64,000 nt of DNA from Tamarix chinensis (taxonomy: Eukaryota > Streptophyta > Magnoliopsida > Caryophyllales > Tamaricaceae): contig CM060174.1 of assembly GCA_030549775.1 (NCBI GenBank), positions 30,756,117 through 30,820,116 of the forward strand, read 5' to 3'. Within the stretch, counting starts at the first letter, position 1. Every line of letters starts with the position of its first letter. Positions 10,601 through 22,920 of the stretch are shown here, piece after piece. The notes beneath the pieces are model-generated. The model did not search any database and was not told the origin of the DNA. It saw only the letters and a list, made by a program, of their open reading frames with translations. Made by a program: the position numbers and the translations under genes.

Positions 10601-11880
10601 GTTTCCCAAGGGAATATGCCAATTGACTCATTTGATTCTCAAAATTCTTGATACCATTTCTAGTTTCTTGTTGAAATTGCAATGTATTGGTAGCCAAAGA
10701 TTTCTCCAAGTCTTCCAAAGGCATTCCTCTTGATTGTTGTGGAACTTGTAGTGGAGGTATTGGTTGAAATGGTGGTCTTTGGTGATTTGGTGGAACTTGA
10801 AAGAATCCGGGAGATGGATTTTATCCTTATTGATTTTGATAAACCTGTGGTCGGAAATATGAATTACCACCTTGTTGAGTATTTACATACCTTAGATTTG
10901 GATGATCCTTCCATCTAGGGTTATATGTTGGAGCAAATGGATCATTTCTTTTTGGTAATTATTGTTCTCCAATGGCATTCACTTGTTGTTTTTCCTACAA
11001 AGTAGGACAAATATCAGTTGGATGCCTAATAAAAGAACAAATTCCACATACCATGGCAGGAATATTTTCACCCACAACTCTTTCTACAAGAGCTGTCAAA
11101 TTTGACACTTGTGTTTTCAATTTAGCAATATTAGTTTCTTTCACTTGTTGAGACATAGAATTATTACCCCTATTGCAATATTGAGAGTTAGATGCCATAT
11201 AAGAAATTAATCTTTTAGCCTCAGTAGGTGTTTTATCAACTAAAGCACCACCACTAGCAACATCTATCATATTACGATCCATAGGAGATAAACCTTCATA
11301 AAAGTATTGTATTAATAATTTCTCACTAATTTGATGATTAGGACAACTACCACACAATCTTAAAACTTTCCCAATATTCATGCAATGATTCTCCTCCATC
11401 TTGCATAATAGCGCAAATTTCTTTTCTTATGTTAGTTGCTCTAGATGAAGAAAAATATTTTTCAAGGAAAACCTTTTGCATATTAGTCAAAGTATTCACC
11501 GACCCTACTGGTAAATCATATAACCATTCCTTTGCAGCATCAACCAAAGTAAAATGAAAAGCTTTGAGTTTAAGTTGTTCTACACTTAATCCATTCGATT
11601 TCATACTAGAACATGCTATATGAAATTCCTTAAGAAATTTATTGGGATCAATGAAACAACCTAAACCTATGGAATTATTGCCTCTGAATCCAATAAAAAT
11701 AGGTAAAGTGCATATTAATCTAGGTTTTATCTCACAAGTATGATTATCAGTAGGATAATTAATGTATAAAAGATTAGGGTTGAAGACAGGAGCAGCTAGC
11801 TCCTTCAGGGTTTGATCTGCCATAGGTAGATCGATGTGACAAGGTATATTAAACAAAGCCTGTACGTGTTCGTCTTCAAA
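10600..11880 (-). pseudogene. Gag of the minus-strand Athila-type element
   Basis: Two overlapping minus-strand open frames (11856-11347 and 11399-10995) form one gag with a frameshift between them near 11370. The first contains MADQTLKELAAP and then the capsid-like helical core (FHIACSS, FHFTLVDAAKEWLYDLP, FLEKYF). The second has LLIQYFYEGL and the remains of a zinc finger (VCGICSFIRHPTDIC). Bases 10630-10870 hold a Gln/Asn/His-rich remnant of the gag tail. Gag would package element RNA in cytoplasmic particles. It is broken here by the frameshift and by stops in the tail. Confidence 0.8.
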
Positions 11881-12165
11881 ATCTGTGGAACTTCCTTCAT
11901 AAGGTAATGGAATATGACGAGAATACTCTAATCTCCTTCTTGTTCAAGTTGCAATTGGAGAGGAAGAATTTGGATCTATTGATGGGATAATTTGTCCCTG
12001 ATGCTCAATTGTGAACGATCTCAAATGTGAGTGCTTGAGCATTACACACAATGAAAGAATAGATGAGTACACTTGGAGAATTTATTGAAAACAAAAATAA
12101 GAAACAACACGAAAAAACAAAACTAAAGATTATAATCACCGTTCCCCAACAATGGCGCAAAACAT
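11880..12165 (-). other. Leader and primer-binding site of the minus-strand Athila-type element
   Basis: Bases 12143-12160 read, on the minus strand, TTGCGCCATTGTTGGGGA. This is a mutated form of the GGCGCCGTTGCCGGGGA primer site that I associate with Athila and Tat elements. The three differences within the core are all changes to A or T. Between it and the gag start lies about 260 bp of non-coding leader with nothing else recognisable. Confidence 0.7.
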
Positions 12166-12169
12166 TTAG

Positions 12170-13700
12170 TGCGCTGTCGTATGCACAACCAATTTAATAC
12201 ATAAATCCTAATTCCAAATTACGTAGTAAATAATAAGAAGGAGTCAAAACCACAAGGAATGGTTTTTAATCACTAATTTTGTAATTGATGTTACAACCCC
12301 AGTTACATAATTTCATTAATACTATTGCTAATTCTATACTACAGAAAATTTTTCTCTCTAATTGATGAATGAGGATAGGAATGAATTGATTATGGAATTA
12401 AAGTATCAAATACTTATGGAAAAAATATGATTCTAAATAATTTAATGATTTAATATTGACCTTTAGAAACTTATAATAATTCATCTCTTTGCTTTCTCTC
12501 AAATCTAATAAATAGACTAAGCTCTTAATTTATTACCTAACCATTTAATAACATAGGTTTTGAACACTAGATTCAATTAATGACATCATTATGAATGGAA
12601 AGCATTCAACTACAATCATAACCACATAAGCTCGGATTATGTAATTGTATGAATTGACAGATAAAATTAACAATTAATCTTCTTGCTACTCTAGACACAT
12701 TAATTAACAATTATGGGTTCATTATGTTGTCTTAGCGGAGATTAAGTTCTAAACTAAATAGGTGATCAATCTAATTATTTTAAATTCATAATATATGATA
12801 CAAAATCATTCAATTCCATCCATTAATTCATATAATTTTATCTAGAATAAAACATTCAAATTACATTGTTATATTGGAAACATAATTCCATCCTCAAATC
12901 ATCTACCCTATTTTATTTACTCTAACATCTACCTACTTGTAAATCACACTATTACATGCGATAACTTGTAATTAATACAAAAAATATCTAATAATAATAA
13001 CAACACACTAATAGTAAGATAGATAAAAACTCATCTGCAAAAACTTTACTTGCATTCAATCAAAATGTAGAACTTACAATTGATAAAGGAATAGAGAAGG
13101 GCTAATCACTTGAATTGCAGATTGTCAATTGTTCACTAGAATATAAGAAAGATAAAGGAAGTTGGAATTGTCAAATAGATGTATCTTTTAGAGGGAATAG
13201 AAAAAGAGAGCACATTCAATTGTTTTGAATCGTCAAAACTTATTTTTAAACCCTGATTTGATAGAGAATATATCAGAAGATAGGTCGTGTGAGCGGTTAC
13301 AAATTTTAAGAAAAACACAGGACCTCCATGTTTTTCTCTGACTTCTCTCCCAAATTCTGGATTCTGAATATAAGACTAAGATTTTAACATGGCTCGTGTT
13401 TATGAAACACGGGAGTACCGTATTATTGGTTCTTTCACTATTCTTCCTATAAAATTTTAGCACAACATCTCTTGGTGTATTTGCTTTATTTCTAACTTTT
13501 CTTCCCTTGATTCAATATTTCTTGATGTGTTCTTTACTTGATTTCTTCTTTTCATTGATTTCTCCTTTGAATTTCTTCAATTTTATCTTTTTCTGCAAAA
13601 TCTATTTAAAAGAGAAAAACTCGAAGAAGAGATTAAATCTTATAAAATTATGAGGGATAAATGACATTTGTGCGCATGAAAATAATCTATAAATTCCATC
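12170..13700 (-). mobile_element. Probable 5' LTR of the minus-strand Athila-type element
   Basis: This AT-rich, gene-free stretch starts with TGCGCTGTCG next to the degenerate primer site, where the LTR should begin. It has no credible coding frame. A TATA-like run on the minus strand (TTTTAAATAG, near 13600) could be the old promoter. The outer end is not visible: no clear TG/CA end or target duplication could be placed, and the other LTR lies outside the window. Confidence 0.45.
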
Positions 13701-13899
13701 TAACAAAGTTCTGACATGGGTTTAGGTGTAGGATTTGAAATTATAACAAAAAAGGCCATTCCTGATGCTTGTACATCTAATTAGGATGGATACAAGAAAT
13801 TTAATTGATTAGGAAATCTAAAATTTACAAATAGGGTAAACTAGAAAAAGCCCTTTAACGTGATGGGAAGGTATTTTTCTTCATTAGTTTATGCATAAT

Positions 13900-15439
13900 T
13901 AAGGTCTTTAAAAATAGAAGAACCCATTATGAATAGTGACATATTTATTAACGTTAATCTAGCCCTATAATCCTCTTATTTTTGCAAAAGTGAGCCAACT
14001 ATTAGCTACTTATGGCTGATTATTTTGATGCATTTGGGTATTTTGGTGAACTATATTTTAGCCACATAAAGTGTGAAAAAGGTGGTGGCTTGCAAAAGTG
14101 AACTAACTAATTCATTTTGTCTTATTTAGTAATATACTGGAATACTTTCATTATTATAATCATTTACTACCCTCAGTTGCTTGTTCTTTGCTGATTTCTT
14201 AATATTTTAGCCTAGTTTAGCTCCTCAGTTCATGTTGTTGCTTTCTTCAAGTGTTACGTAGAAAATGGTTGAGTTAAGAAAGGATTAAAGCAATGCATGA
14301 GTTATGAGAAACATGGGAAGAAGCAACACTACCTCCCAATGTCTAACAACTTGGGAGTGTTGAAGTACAAAATAAATTGAGGTGAAAATAAAGTTTTTGG
14401 GCCCAACACTGCCTACCACTGTTTATCCACATGGTTATGTAGGTCTACAACGCAAAAAATAGGTCTTTGACTCCAACACCACTTGGCTATGTTGAGCTAC
14501 ACAGTTGTGTTGGTTGTTAATTTTTTTTTCTCTACACGATATAAAGGGGATAAAGGATATCAATAGTGGTGGAATATTCCAAACATAATGCAGCACAACC
14601 TATATTTTTCTTTGAATTCATCTCATCAATTCTCATTAATTTTGAAACTTTATAATCATTCAAATCTGGCAATTGACTCTTTATATCTTCAACATACTGC
14701 TTCTATCTTCTAATATATTAACCTATTTATTTTATTCATGTAAAATGTCTCTATTATGTTTTGATTCAACTACGTATGATTTATTTCTAGATCTAGGATT
14801 GAATTAAGTCTAATTTGGTAGTGGATTGATGAATTAATTTGATTGCGTATATGAATTGATCAATTTTATTAGTTAATTTCTGGAGCTTTAATTTCTATCA
14901 AATTGATCAATCACCAATCTAATTAGACGTAGGAAGTCAATCAGAGAACCCAAAGGTTAAGATTGATACCAAAAGTTAGCAATTGAACAAGAAATCTCAA
15001 ATCATTAAAGGAGAGTAGAATTTCTTAGGAAATTGATTAAATTATCTTGAACCTAATGTATTTAATATGGCCTAATGCCATGAAAAAAGGTTATTATGAT
15101 GTAATAAAGTAGATTTTTTAGTCTTGAAAGATTTTATTAGTTAATATTGGCTAGCTCATCCTGACAAATAAAGTAATCCATTTAACAAGTGATTAATTCA
15201 TTTGTTAACCTTTGAATTATAACTGACATTTAATCTTAAGCTTTATCTATTACATTGGATTCCTTTGATTTTTGCTTATTATTCTTGATTATTTATACAA
15301 TTATCACTCACTTTTAGACCCACTTAGTCTAGATAGCCTTAATCTGGTAAAAACAAATTTAGTATTTAACAACAAATCCCTATGGAGACAATTTTAATGT
15401 GCTATAGTAAGTTCATGCACTTGCATATTTGGCCCATCA
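13900..15439 (+). mobile_element. Probable 5' LTR of the plus-strand Athila-type element
   Basis: The end is placed at CCCATCA (15439). The last 80 bp (AATCCCTATGGAGACAAT, then CACTTGCATATTTGGCCCATCA) match the pattern I know for Athila LTR ends just before the primer site. A TATA box at 14540-14546 fits an LTR promoter. Bases 14330-14520 hold a repeated theme of AACAC/GTGTTG words (CAACACTGCC, CAACACCACTTGG, GTTGTGTTGG). The start is unresolved, somewhere between 13.65 and 14.3 kb. Confidence 0.5.
14540..14546 (+). promoter_or_regulatory. TATA box in the LTR of the plus-strand Athila-type element
   Basis: TATAAAG, followed by GGGATAAAGG, lies about 900 bp before the LTR end in an otherwise AT-rich region. 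It is the only strong TATA-like word in the expected place, supported by position and motif only. Confidence 0.4.
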
Positions 15440-15443
15440 AGTG

Positions 15444-15463
15444 TTTGGTACCATTATTGGTGA
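15444..15463 (+). other. Degenerate primer-binding site of the plus-strand Athila-type element
   Basis: TTTGGTACCATTATTGGTGA keeps the spacing of the Athila/Tat-type site TTTGGCGCCGTTGCCGGGGA with six changes, all to A or T. It starts a few bases after the inferred LTR end. Confidence 0.65.
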
Positions 15464-15569
15464 CTTCATCATTGGCCCATCATTACAGACTATGTATATT
15501 GGTTTACTATACTAGACATTTTATTTTATTTTTAATTTTACATTTGAATTTTTCTTTTATTTTCTAGTG

Positions 15570-17390
15570 CATGCACCATTGCATACCCCAATCCCAATGT
15601 TATAGAGAACCGGTATATTAATATCTCGAGATTGGAAGGAGCTTGTGAGGTATTAAGAAGTCATTATGAAAAACTAAGCAAAATTTGAATAGCAGTACCA
15701 AAATGGAAAACTAATAAAATCTTAGCTACCAAGATTGACTTGAAGCAGTTTGCTTCACTAACATCTTATGATGTACAACTAAGCATTTTTAGGCCTAATA
15801 TAGTTGCCAACACTTTCATGCTAAAGCCTTTGCTTCTTTCCATGGGTTAGTAGAACTAATTTTGTGGCACTCCAACTGAAGATCCTAATTTACACATCTC
15901 AATCTTCCTAGAGTAATGTGATACCTTTGAAGATGAATATAGTATCGAATGATGCTATCAGGCTAAGGTTGTGCCCTTTATAATTAGGAGACAAGGAAAG
16001 GGATTGGTTGCAATCTCTTCCATTAGGCACCATCACTACATGGGAAAAACTCTTATAAACATTCCTTGTCAAGTATGTCCCTCAAAGAAATAAGGCTCAA
16101 CTAAGAAATTAAGTAACCACCTTCTCGTGAAAGGAAAGGGAATCATTATATGATTCTTGAGAGAGGTACAAAGATCCATCGATTATGTTTCCAAATCATG
16201 GATGGGAAGACTAGTTGATCATCCACACCTTCTACAATGGTCTTCTCTATAGCACTAAGATGATTATCAATGATGTAGCTTGTGGGATATGGATAAATAA
16301 GAGTGTGTGAGAGGTAAGATAACTCATCAAAGATATGATCTAAAACCACTTATAGTTGTTGGGTGAGTGTTCTTTACCCATAAAAGAGTGCAAGGTATGC
16401 CATTGATATATTAGATCATCTCACATCTAGCATAGATACATCATTCTAAACATTTTGACAAATTAAGTGTTAATGCCTTAGCATCTCATTCTAATCAAGC
16501 ATCATGTGAAATATATGGCATCATAGGTCATATTACATTAGAGTGTCAAGTTGGAACATCCATTTCCCTTTATTTGAGTGTCAATGATCATGCTAACTAT
16601 GTGAACAAGTTTAATCAAAAGCAGGACCCTTTTTTAAACACTTATATCCTGGGGTGGAGGCATCATCCAAATTTATCTTACATCAATCCTTCCCAAAATC
16701 CTCTACCTTAGTTTAATTATGTTCGACTATGATTTCAAAGTCAAAGGCATCCCTATCCTCCCACCCAAAAGTCTAATTTGGAAGCTTTGATGGAGAAATT
16801 TTTTATGAATTAGATAAAGCAACATAGGAAATTTAAGAAGCAAACAAATGAGTTTATAAACTAGAACTGGATCATGAGTGATGTTATTAAAAAAATCTAG
16901 CTTCTAAGTTTGATTTAATAGCTATAGATAACAAGATGCTAGAAAACCAAATCACGTAGGTAGCCTAACAAGCTAGCTCATTTTCTAGACCCTCTAGGTT
17001 ATTCCTAGGATAATCCAAACAAAATAATAAAAATCAAGTTAATTCCATCACATTAAGGAATGGAAATGAGATATAAGGACCCAAAATTATGAGTGGTGAT
17101 TAAAGTTTAGGTAATGATATTGAGGACCCTATAGTTGATAAGGAGAAAACTAGTAAACAAAAAGGAAAATTTGAGGAATATATTTCACCTACATCTCATA
17201 AGCCTACATTTCCCTTCCTTTAAAGTTTAGCTAAGGCTAAAATCTAAAAGAAATTTGGCAATTTTTTAGAAATATTAAAAAATTTATATATATTAACATT
17301 TCCTTAGTTGAAGTAATTTCTCAAATGCCCTCATATGCAAATGTTTTAAAGGACATATTGTCCAACAAGATAAAGTTGGAGGAGTTTTAA
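15570..17390 (+). pseudogene. Gag of the plus-strand Athila-type element
   Basis: The translation in shifting frames gives Athila gag landmarks: EDPNLHIS (near 15880), TTWEKLL with FLVKYVPQRNKAQLRN (near 16030-16110), a segment resembling HTFYNGL (near 16215) and a zinc-finger remnant CEIYGIIGHITLEC (near 16505-16550). Stops and frameshifts are frequent and no frame exceeds about 70 codons. A Glu/Lys-rich tail leads to the protease. It is recognisable only as a relic. Confidence 0.7.
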
Positions 17391-18170
17391 TTGGTTTCTC
17401 TTAATAAGGAGTGTAGTACTATTATTCATAATAATTTTCCTCCTAAGTTAAAGGATCTCAGTTTATTTTATATTCCTTTTGTTATTAGCAATATTTCTAT
17501 TAATCATGCCTTATGTGATGTGGGTGTAAGTGTGAGCCTGATGTCATTATCGATTTGTGATAAATTACAAATGGGAGATTTAAAGCCCACTACCATCTCC
17601 CTTTAGTTATCTGATTGATCAGTTAAAATTTTGTAGGTATATTGGAGGATATACCTCTCTAGGTTAGTAAGTTTTTCATATTGGTTGATTTTGGTTATCT
17701 TAGAAATTGATAAATATTTTCCATCTCCTATCATTTTAGGTCAGCCTTTTCTAGCTATAGTTGGGGCTATCATCGATATTAAAAATGGAAGGATTTATTT
17801 GAATGTTGGGGATGAGAATGTTGAATTTAATTTATCTAATGCTATGAAATTTCCTTTGATTGATGACACTTGTTATAGGGTTGTTTCAATTGATAGGTGG
17901 AAAAGGATGAACTTGTTGAATGCTTATGAAGTGACCATCTTGAAGAGTGTTTAATGAGAAATGGGACGCCTAATGATGAAAATCTTGAAATTTCTTGTAT
18001 TACTAAAATGTTGGAGGAAATTCTTATTTCTCTTCAATGAAAGGAAAATATTGAAGTTCTTGAAGTAGAATTGAGCAACCTGAACATATAAAAGAGGTAC
18101 TACCTAACATATAATTAAAAGCCCTTTCTTCACCATTAAGGTATGAATTTCTTGACAAAGACTCTAACTA
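17391..18170 (+). pseudogene. Protease and protease-RT linker of the plus-strand Athila-type element
   Basis: Two open frames (17391-17606 and 17685-17954) carry the domain. The active-site motif reads CDVGVSVSLMSLSICDKL: the catalytic Asp is present and the usual Leu-Gly-Ala is Val-Gly-Val. The second frame has IILGQPFLA with GAIIDIKNGR and EFNLSNAMKFP, the Athila protease end. A linker follows with LRYEFLDKDSN, and at 18171 the frame is opened by solo LTR A. Confidence 0.8.
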
Positions 18171-18479
18171 TGTAATCCCCCTAAATTTTAAAAAACCTAT
18201 AATTTAATAAATAACTTTTATTTGAAATAAATTAGCTTTTAAAGTTATTTAATTTAATGACTTTATGGATTTTTGAGTGTACAAATTTGGATAGGAGTAT
18301 TTAATAAATTAAAAATAAATATTTTGTTATTTTATCACATTGTTTTTAATTAAATAATTTTTCAAACAAATAATTACTAAAAGTATCAATTTCGAACCAA
18401 TATATTAAATTATATTAAATTAAATTATTTATCAAAAGAATTACATTTTATTATTTCTAAATTAAATTAAATTAAATTA

Positions 18480-19680
18480 AATTATTTTCTCATTTTCCTT
18501 TTCCTTTCCTTTTCCTTTTTCTTCTTTCTTTTCTTTTCCTTTTTTTTCTTTCCTTCGGGCTGTAGCCCTTCCTCCTCTCCCTTGCGCACTAGGCCTCGGC
18601 CCATCTCTCCCTCCCCATTCCTTCCTCCCTCTCTTGCGTGGCCCGTGCGACGTAGCCCAGTCCCAGCCACTTCTCCTTTTTTTTCTTTTTCCCAGACCGG
18701 ACCGGTCGTCCTACCCTTTTTTCCTGCGCCGGTCCAACCGCTGGCACCCCCTTCCTTTCTTTCTTCTCCTTGCTCGTACCCGACCTGTCTCAACGACTCC
18801 ATGCCTGCCACCATTGAGCCGCCCTGCATTTGCCGCCACCTGCCATCGCACCTGCTCTCTCTTCCTCTCTCTCCCTCGTCATTTTCTTTCCTAATTCAAA
18901 CCAAATTAACCCCTGCATCCCTATCCCGCATGCCCTCTTCCTTTCCTTCTTCTTGCCTCCCTTTCCCCTACCAATCGACACCCCTGCCACCGTACTACAG
19001 CCCCGACCGGCCACTAACTCCCCCTATCTCTCCCTCTTTTTTTTCTTCTCCCCACCAGCATTGCTTGCCCCATTTTTCGAGCCTTACCTTCCCTTCCCCT
19101 ATCCTCTTCTCGCATTTTCTCCTCCTTCCGATTTTCCCCCATTTTTGCACGCCACTACTAGCCGTCGCTCCAACCACCGCACCAAGCCCCTGTGCCGCCC
19201 ACTACCACCCTATACCTCAGCCCTGCACCACCACGAGACCACCCAAGCCACCCTCAAGCCCCTACAGCTCCTCCCTTCTCCACCTCTTCTTTTTCTCCCC
19301 ACTTTCTCCCTTTTCGCCAAGCCACCTGCAACCGCCCTATTCTCCGCCGTCTGGCCACCTCTACCGCCACCCAAACCACCGACCCAGACCCTGCAACCTC
19401 CTCTACCACTCGCATTCCTTACTTTCCCGAAAACAGCCCCTTAACCCTCCATTTTTCCCCTCTCTTTTCCTTCCTTCTCAGCCACACCCAGCCCGACAGC
19501 CATCTTCGCCACCTTACCGCCGCCGTCCCCACCCCCATCTGCCGCCGTGAAACCATCCCCAGCCTCCATCTACACCCCTCTTCACTCCTACACCATTCCC
19601 TTGCCTAGAAACCTCCCCCATCTATCTTCTTTTCTAGCCTAAAGACCCAAACACAAAAAGAGCCATTTTGCCTTCCTTTA
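18480..19680 (+). other. Pyrimidine- and GC-rich block of LTR A
   Basis: TTTTCC-type runs are followed by about 1 kb in which C and T dominate the plus strand, within otherwise AT-rich DNA. Long frames on both strands (for example a 322-codon Pro/Ser-rich frame at 18582-19550) follow from the base bias: they have no domain, and several overlap in different frames. The same kind of block occurs at the same place in LTRs B, C, D and F. Confidence 0.7.
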
Positions 19681-20379
19681 CCCTCCCCTTCGAGCCTTCC
19701 TCTAATTATTTTTGCATGCTGCATATGCAGTATAAGTTGCTACAATTATTGGACCATTTTTTATTAAAAATTTGAAGGTAAAATAATATTTAAGCTAATT
19801 ATTTCATTAAGTAAATTTTATAAGGTCTTATGCTTTGATTTTCTTATTTCTAATATATTAATTATTGATATTCTTTTTAGGTGTTGATTTTTCTATTTAA
19901 AGCTTGAATCTTTAACTGGGATACCGGTAAGATTCAATTTTTGCGGGATTAAGGTAATTATTAAACCTCCCTTAAATGCATGGAAAAATTTATGCTAGCA
20001 CATTAGGTATTTCAGTATGATTTTATGTATGTTTTGTGTGCCTAGTATGATATATATATGGTTGCTTATATTGATTGATAAAAACAAAAGTATGATACCT
20101 TTTGTGCCATGTGTAGAGATGATACTTAAGGGAGGAGTTTGATTATTGATGGAGATGTTAAATGCTTGTCTATGATGTATTATGTTGCTAATGCATGAAT
20201 AATATTATTGTGAGACTAAATGTATTCTAGTAATATGCCTATGTAAGTATGTGATCAAATATATGTAGTTGCTAATGAGTATTATGTTGAATAATGACAA
20301 GTTGGTGGAGTTAAATAATAAGAATAAAGTGCTAATATTAGTATTTTATGTAGTGGTGGTAAATTCATAAAAGTGGTGT

Positions 20380-21770
20380 AGTAATGGGGTTAAGTGGTAA
20401 TTTTATAAGTGAAAGGGGTATTTTGGAAATTTTATAGTAAAGAGGTATTTTGGTAATTTTAAAAGAAAGGGGTAAAACGGTGATTTTGTAAGGAAAAGGG
20501 TATTTTAGTAATTTTGAAAGAAAGGGGTAAAACGGTGATTTTGTAAGTAAAAGGGTATTTTGGTAATTTTGAAAGAAAGGGGTGAAATGATATTTTTATA
20601 AGTAAAAGGATAAAATTGTAAGTTGAAAGAAAAAGGGGTATTATGGTAATTTTTGAGGCAAAAGGGCAATATGGTAATTTTATGATTAAATGGCAAATGG
20701 TAATTTTACAGGTAAAAGGGGTATTATAGTAATTTTGGGAGTAAAGGGGGTAAAGTGGTAATTTTGGAAGTAAGAGATAAAATGGTAATTTTAGAAGAGA
20801 AGGGCAAAATGGTAATTTGAAAGAAGAGGGTAAAATAGTAATTTTTGATGTAAAGGGTATTATGGTAATTTGCAAGCAAAAGGGTAATATGGTATATTTG
20901 GATGTAAAGGGGGTAAGATGGCAATTTTTATAAATAAAAGGATATTATGGTAATTTGGAAGTAAGGGGTAGAAGAGTAATTTTGTAAGCAAAAGGATATT
21001 ATGGTAACCTTAGGAGTAAGGGGTAACTTGGTAATTATGATAACGACGAATGATAATTTGGTAATTAAATTATGATTATAGAAGGAAAATCGGATAATTA
21101 TGATACTAGAGAAGGGTAATTTGGTAAATTAACCAATTAAAGGGCATTATGGTAATTTTAATAATGGAGAAGGATAAATTGGTAGTTATAATCATGGAGA
21201 AGGATAAATTAATAAATTTAATTGTGAAGAAGGGTAAATTAATAATTATAAATATGGAGAAGGGTAAATTGGTAATTATAATTATGGAGAAGGGTAAATT
21301 GGTGCTTATAATAATGGAGAAGGGTAAAATAGTAATTATAATAATTGAGAAGGATAGAATGGTAATTATGACAATGGAAAAGGGTAATTCGGTAATTTAA
21401 CCAACTAAGGGGCAATTTGGTAATTTAATCGACTAAAGGGTGAGTTAGTAATTATTTAACCTACTAAAGGGGGAAATTGGTAATCGTGATAGCGAAGATG
21501 GGTAATTTAGTAATTTATCCAACTAGAGGGAAAGTTGTTGATTGTAATAAAAGAAAAGGGTAAATTGGTAATCTAACCAACTAAATGGGAGACATGTTAA
21601 GTGTAGCAAATATGAGGGGTGAATGGTAATCTAAAAGGCGTAGGAGATAACTTGGTAACCTAAATCGGATAAGGGGTAATTTGGTAATTATGCAACCTAA
21701 AGGGTAATAGGGTAATTTGTCAAGTAAGGAAGGGATGACTTAGCAATTATATAAGTGAGAGGTAAATAAG
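20380..21770 (+). repeat. Degenerate 27-30 bp minisatellite in LTR A
   Basis: About 1.4 kb is built from units containing AAGGGGTA and TGGTAATTTT. The unit is near 27 bp at 20460-20875 (antisense frame with a nine-residue period) and near 30 bp at 21150-21400 (sense frame with a ten-residue period, MEKGKLVII type). Units diverge steadily along the array. LTR E keeps only one or two units (near 44670 and 50010). Confidence 0.85.
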
Positions 21771-22084
21771 TAATTTGTACCTAACAGGTCGTTGTGATTG
21801 TGGAATTTCATAATATGATTCAAGTAATGCTAGTTAGCAAGTTAAGAATATTTGATAACTAGTAAGTATTACGAGAATGAATCCTAATTCGGAATTAGAT
21901 GAGATTATGATGGCTTTAATGGTTTCTCTGTGATATCTTGGATAACCGTCGTAATAAGAAATGACTAATGATATCAGAACGATTGAAAGTGGATAAGTAT
22001 TTGATTATTCTACTTTTTGTGACCACCTTAATTAAGACTCTAATACTTAAAGTGAAAGACCTCGAGATCGGGAATGATGAATCT

Positions 22085-22380
22085 TTAGGGGTCGCTACCC
22101 TAAAGACGTGGTTTAGTCCACGATTATTCTGGTATGTGTTGGTGTGCCTTTGTGCCCTAGCCTGGCCCTATATCTTACTCTATCTAGCTCTACGAACCTA
22201 GCTAGGGGGTGTGCATACTTATGGATTAGGTGTCCTTGTCGGTAGGGTATCGAGTAGCTTTATGCACCAGTACGACTAGGGTGCCTTTGCGTCCTTGGGT
22301 TCGTGGTTGAAGGGTACTGAGTAGCTTGTATGCTCTAGTACGACCGGTGTACCTTTGTGTCCCAGGTTCTTGATCTCCCG
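22085..22380 (+). repeat. Tandem repeat of about 90 bp in LTR A
   Basis: Three diverged units share GGTGTCCTTGT or GGTGCCTTTG, GTAGGGTATCGAGTAGC and CAGTACGACTAGG. A related array occurs at 55560-55800 in LTR E, which supports placing A and E in one subfamily. Confidence 0.7.
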
Positions 22381-22484
22381 TCCGAGGCAAATAAATGAAA
22401 ATTGTTGTGATGATTAAAAAGGGAAAAGTACTAATCATGAAAGTGAATGATTAATGAGCCGGGCCCAATTGACTTATGATATTG

Positions 22485-22920
22485 AGTACCGATCCACTGG
22501 TTATAATAGTGGCCCAGGAGCGTGTTTCCCTGGCAAGTGATTATGAGTACCGATCCACCGGATATAATAGTGGCCGAGGAGCGTGTTGTGCTGGCAAGTG
22601 ATTATGAGTATCGATCCACCGGACATAATAGTGGCCGGGAGCGTGTTGCCCTGGATGATGTTGATATATATTCCGATCCACCGGCAATAATAGTGGGGGT
22701 CCCGAGCTCAATAAAATCAGTCATGGATGTGAATAAAGTTATGGAAAAATATTAATAACTTATATTGGAACACCATGTGAGTCGGGGCCAGACCGGTCCA
22801 CCGACGAATAATAGTGGCCAGGAATGTTTTGCCCTAGAGATCGATCCACCGGCATATAATAGTGGTTAGGTGTGTTTTACCCTATAAGTGATCGATCTAC
22901 CGGCTATAATAGTGGGGTTC
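22485..22920 (+). repeat. CCGATCCACCGG array of LTR A
   Basis: Six to seven copies of a motif of the form CCGATCCACCGG-ATATAATAGTGG alternate with variable GGAGCGTGTT-type spacers. Copies fall in two clusters (22489-22697 and 22793-22915) separated by a unique stretch. The motif has short complementary ends (CCAC and GTGG). Confidence 0.8.

Larger units (their letters stand above)
1..13700 (-). mobile_element. Athila-type Ty3/gypsy retrotransposon, minus strand, split and partial
   Basis: Read on the minus strand, the order from high to low coordinate is LTR, primer site, gag, protease, reverse transcriptase, RNase H and integrase, which is the Ty3/gypsy order. The gag opening (MADQTLKELAAP), the DLGAS protease site and the integrase core ([12 protein letters not shown]) are typical of the Athila lineage. 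The body is interrupted by a complete chromovirus at 3106-10039 and continues on both sides of it. The 3' end lies beyond base 1. Frameshifts and stops are scattered through all domains, so the copy is inactive. The outer 5' boundary near 13.7 kb is a guess. Confidence 0.85.

Noticed and set aside
18582..19550. 322-codon Pro/Ser-rich open frame
   Set aside because: It lies in a pyrimidine-rich LTR block where several frames on both strands are open at once. It has no domain, and its counterparts in the other LTRs do not keep the frame.
20459..20875. 138-codon antisense frame with regular periodicity
   Set aside because: It is a translation of the 27-bp minisatellite; the periodicity is the DNA repeat itself.
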